Assembly (NCBI GenBank): GCA_950106755.1
Contig: OX467086.1
Location: forward strand, 30,956,001-31,020,000
Direction of reading: 5' to 3'
DNA: 64,000 nucleotides
From: Climacium dendroides
Taxonomy: Eukaryota > Streptophyta > Bryopsida > Hypnales > Climaciaceae
In this document: positions 61,914 to 64,000 of the stretch, in pieces
Numbering within the stretch: the first letter of the stretch is position 1
Layout: each line of letters starts with the position of its first letter
Position numbers and translations under genes: made by a program
The notes under the pieces: generated by a model
The model's input: only the letters and a program-made list of their open reading frames with translations
Database searches by the model: none
What the model was told of the DNA's origin: nothing

Positions 61914-61941
61914 ATTGCAGGCGGGTCATGGGTCTGTGGAG

Positions 61942-61949
61942 TATAAGTA
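61942..61949 (+). promoter_or_regulatory. TATA box of the U2 gene
   Basis: TATAAGTA begins 32 bp before the U2 start. The centre-to-centre distance to the upstream element is about 37 bp, the longer spacing that in plants directs RNA polymerase II rather than III. Confidence 0.8.
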
Positions 61950-61973
61950 GTCCCGGAGGCCTTCTGTAGAGGC

Positions 61974-62169
61974 ATACCTTTCTCGGCCTTTTGGCTAAGA
62001 TCAAGTGTAGTATCTGTTCTTATCAGTTTAATATCTGATACGGGGGTCATCGATCCCCATGATATTAATCTAATTTTTCTCGGGAGCGGGTCCATCCGGC
62101 AGCTGGCTGCCCGGTCCCGAGCGCGTCGCCTTGGTATTGCACTACGTCCTTGGCTGGCGCAGCCCTCTC
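61974..62169 (+). ncRNA. U2 small nuclear RNA
   Basis: U2 is the RNA of the U2 snRNP, which pairs with the intron branch site during splicing. The 5' end ATACCTTTCTCGGCC is that of plant U2. TTTGGCTAAGATCAAGTG and the branch-site pairing word GTAGTA (62,007-62,012) follow. Stem IIa/IIb sequence, the Sm-binding AATTTTT (62,072-62,078), a GC-rich stem III and the stem-loop IV element TTGGTATTGCACTA are in the right order. The 5' end is fixed by the sequence and the promoter spacing; the 3' end is set at about 196 nt from the closing of stem IV (GCGCAGCCC) and may be off by several bases. All expected parts are present, so it looks functional. A downstream plant 3'-end box was not clearly seen. 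Confidence 0.96.
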
Positions 62170-62555
62170 TCCCTCCGCATCAGGAGGGGACCCAAATGAA
62201 ACCCTAAACAGCAATTTTGAATTCTACTGAATCAAGGATTTGGACCATTCACAAATGAAATAAAGCTATAATGTGGATGAATGCATGTGTTCCAAACAGC
62301 AGAATATATCTTGCATCCTCTCATTCGTGAAACTGTGCTGGTTTCCTACTTTGGTAGTCACAGTCCGCTCTCAAGGATGAGTTTGCTCGGCACTTTAGGA
62401 GAAGACTGGGAAGACTGGGAAGTGAACGTGAGAAAGCCGTTCTTGTAATGTGTGTCAGGGCAATTGTTAGAATAAATGTGGGTAATAGTAGTGATATGTT
62501 GAAACTATAAATTAAGAAATTTTGAAGAATGAAAATCAAGTATATTACAAGAGAA
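62170..62555. other. 3' flank of the U2 gene
   Basis: GC-rich for about 60 bp after U2, then AT-rich. No gene seen. Confidence 0.5.
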
Positions 62556-62559
62556 ATTC

Positions 62560-63930
62560 CTAGATTGTCAAATTAAATCATTATTTCCTAAAGGACCTTG
62601 ACTATGTTTTGTCCAAAATTGCTCAAAAATTGCCATTTCTAGTACAAGTACCAAATTTTGGAAAAAAAAACATTTTTGAACACATAAAACCATAGGATCT
62701 TGTAGTACGCTAACTTAAGAACCCGTGGAAAAAATTTCAGAGTTTTCCACCACATAGATTGCAAGATATAAGCTTTTGTTTTTACATAAATCCTTTTTTG
62801 GGCGCTTCGAAAAACCAAGCAGCTACACTTTACAACGTCAAATTTGTATGAGGAAATGTTTGAAATAGTTGTACTTTTTTGGATTCATTCTTGAAGGCAA
62901 GTTGGCTACATCCTTTAAAAAATTTTGATCATTTGAAATTGTACAATACATAGGAGAAAAAATAGTAAGTAGAAGATGATGCAAAATACAAAATTGTTAA
63001 GAATTTAGTTATTAATTCCTAAAGGACCAGTATGTGTTTTTTGACTATATAGAAAATTTGGGCAAGTACATGTGGCTAGAGATTTGCATATTTTAGGCTG
63101 AAATTTTATTAGAAGGTAGGAGCAAGGATTATCTTTCAAATGCACCAAATTTCATGACATTTAGAAATATGAGTCAAATGTTATAGCCAAATATGTTACT
63201 TTTTTCATCAAATGGTCAGGACAAGCAAATCAAAATAAAATTGGTTTTCTAGATTTATATATACATGGAAAGCTTTGAATCATTCCATTTTGATCAATGA
63301 GATGAAAGTTATGAGCAATTTTTGTTTGTGGGCAGCTATAGATTTTCAACTCTAAAATAAACTTTGAAATCCTTTATTTTACTCAATTTTCAATATTTTC
63401 TGAAAAAAATAAAATTGCAAGATATAGATTGTTTATAACAACATTTCAGCCATTGGGATTGGCATATTTCAATTCCATAATTAAATCCTTAACAATTTAA
63501 TATTTTGAATCATTCTCTACTACTGTCTACTTACTATTTTTTCCCTATATGTTGTACAATTTCAAATGATTTGAAAATTTTCAAGCATGTGACCAACTTG
63601 TTTAGGAGAAATAATCCAAAGAGTAACCACCATTTTGAACATTTTTTCATAGTAAAGTGAGCTTGTGAAGTGCAGCTGCCCTATTTTTCAAAGGGCTAAA
63701 AAAATGATTTTAGTGAATTTGAATGCTTGTATCTTGCAATCCACGCTGTGGAATTTTCTGAAATTTTCACCACATGTTCTCAAGTCAACATACTGCAAGA
63801 CCCTACGGTTATATTTGTCAAGAAAAGTTTCTTTCAAAAATTTGGTGCTTGTACTAGAAATGGCAGTTTTGGAACGCTTTTGGTGAAAACATAGTGCAGG
63901 AACTTTAGGGATTAATTCAAAAATACCAAT
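62560..63930. repeat. Dispersed repeat A in inverted arrangement
   Basis: 62,575-62,790 is the inverted counterpart of 63,715-63,915: TTTCCTAAAGGACCTTGACT, TGCCATTTCTAGTACAAG and CACATAGATTGCAAGATATA on one side correspond to ATCTTGCAATCCACGC, CTTGTACTAGAAATGGCAG and a CTTTAGGGATTAATTC end on the other. A further direct fragment (TTAATTCCTAAAGGACCAGT) is at 63,012. It is either one element with long inverted ends or two facing copies. Non-coding. Confidence 0.65.
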
Positions 63931-64000
63931 TCTTATGGTTGAAATGTAATAATAAGCAATCTACATCCTAAAATTTTATTATTTTTCAAAAAATAATGAA

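Overview
The window is nuclear DNA of a land plant. The evidence is an intact histone H4 with the plant residues I60 and R77, a U2 snRNA gene with a plant-type upstream sequence element plus TATA box, two class III (secretory, plant-type) peroxidases, a B3-domain gene and an ECHIDNA/TVP23 gene fragment. Both peroxidase genes lack introns, whereas seed-plant class III peroxidase genes usually have several. Together with the GC-rich genes set in very AT-rich, repeat-filled DNA, this makes a non-seed plant (for example a bryophyte) plausible, but that placement is inference.

Layout. 1-5,700: AT-rich DNA with a G-poor, motif-rich stretch, a 150-bp-period repeat, an (AT)n microsatellite, a LINE-like tail and a small DNA transposon. 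6,610-8,745: a decayed hAT-type transposase. 8,750-16,770: AT-rich DNA with one ORF-less GC-rich island at 11,990-12,980. 16,771-23,032: a 6.3-kb structure with long inverted arms (1.7 and 1.96 kb) enclosing a two-exon B3-domain gene and a broken ECHIDNA/TVP23 fragment, resembling a gene-capturing (Pack-MULE-like) transposon. 23,850-27,030: small inverted-repeat elements. 28,769-29,080: histone H4, preceded by a composite tandem repeat. 30,300-36,750: repeats, including an element with inverted GC-rich ends. 36,930-43,335: two convergent intronless peroxidase genes with about 4.1 kb of repeats between them. 44,300-52,800: AT-rich DNA with several MITE families, including one nested inside a relative with clear 8-bp target duplications. 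53,205-54,695: a degenerate multi-exon gene of unknown function. 61,903-62,170: U2 snRNA gene. 62,560-63,930: a dispersed repeat in inverted arrangement.

The genes that look functional are H4 (chromatin), U2 (splicing), two secreted peroxidases (cell wall/apoplast) and perhaps the B3 gene. They do not form a pathway. Most of the remaining structure is transposon-derived. Boundaries of repeats were found by eye and are approximate unless target duplications are cited.
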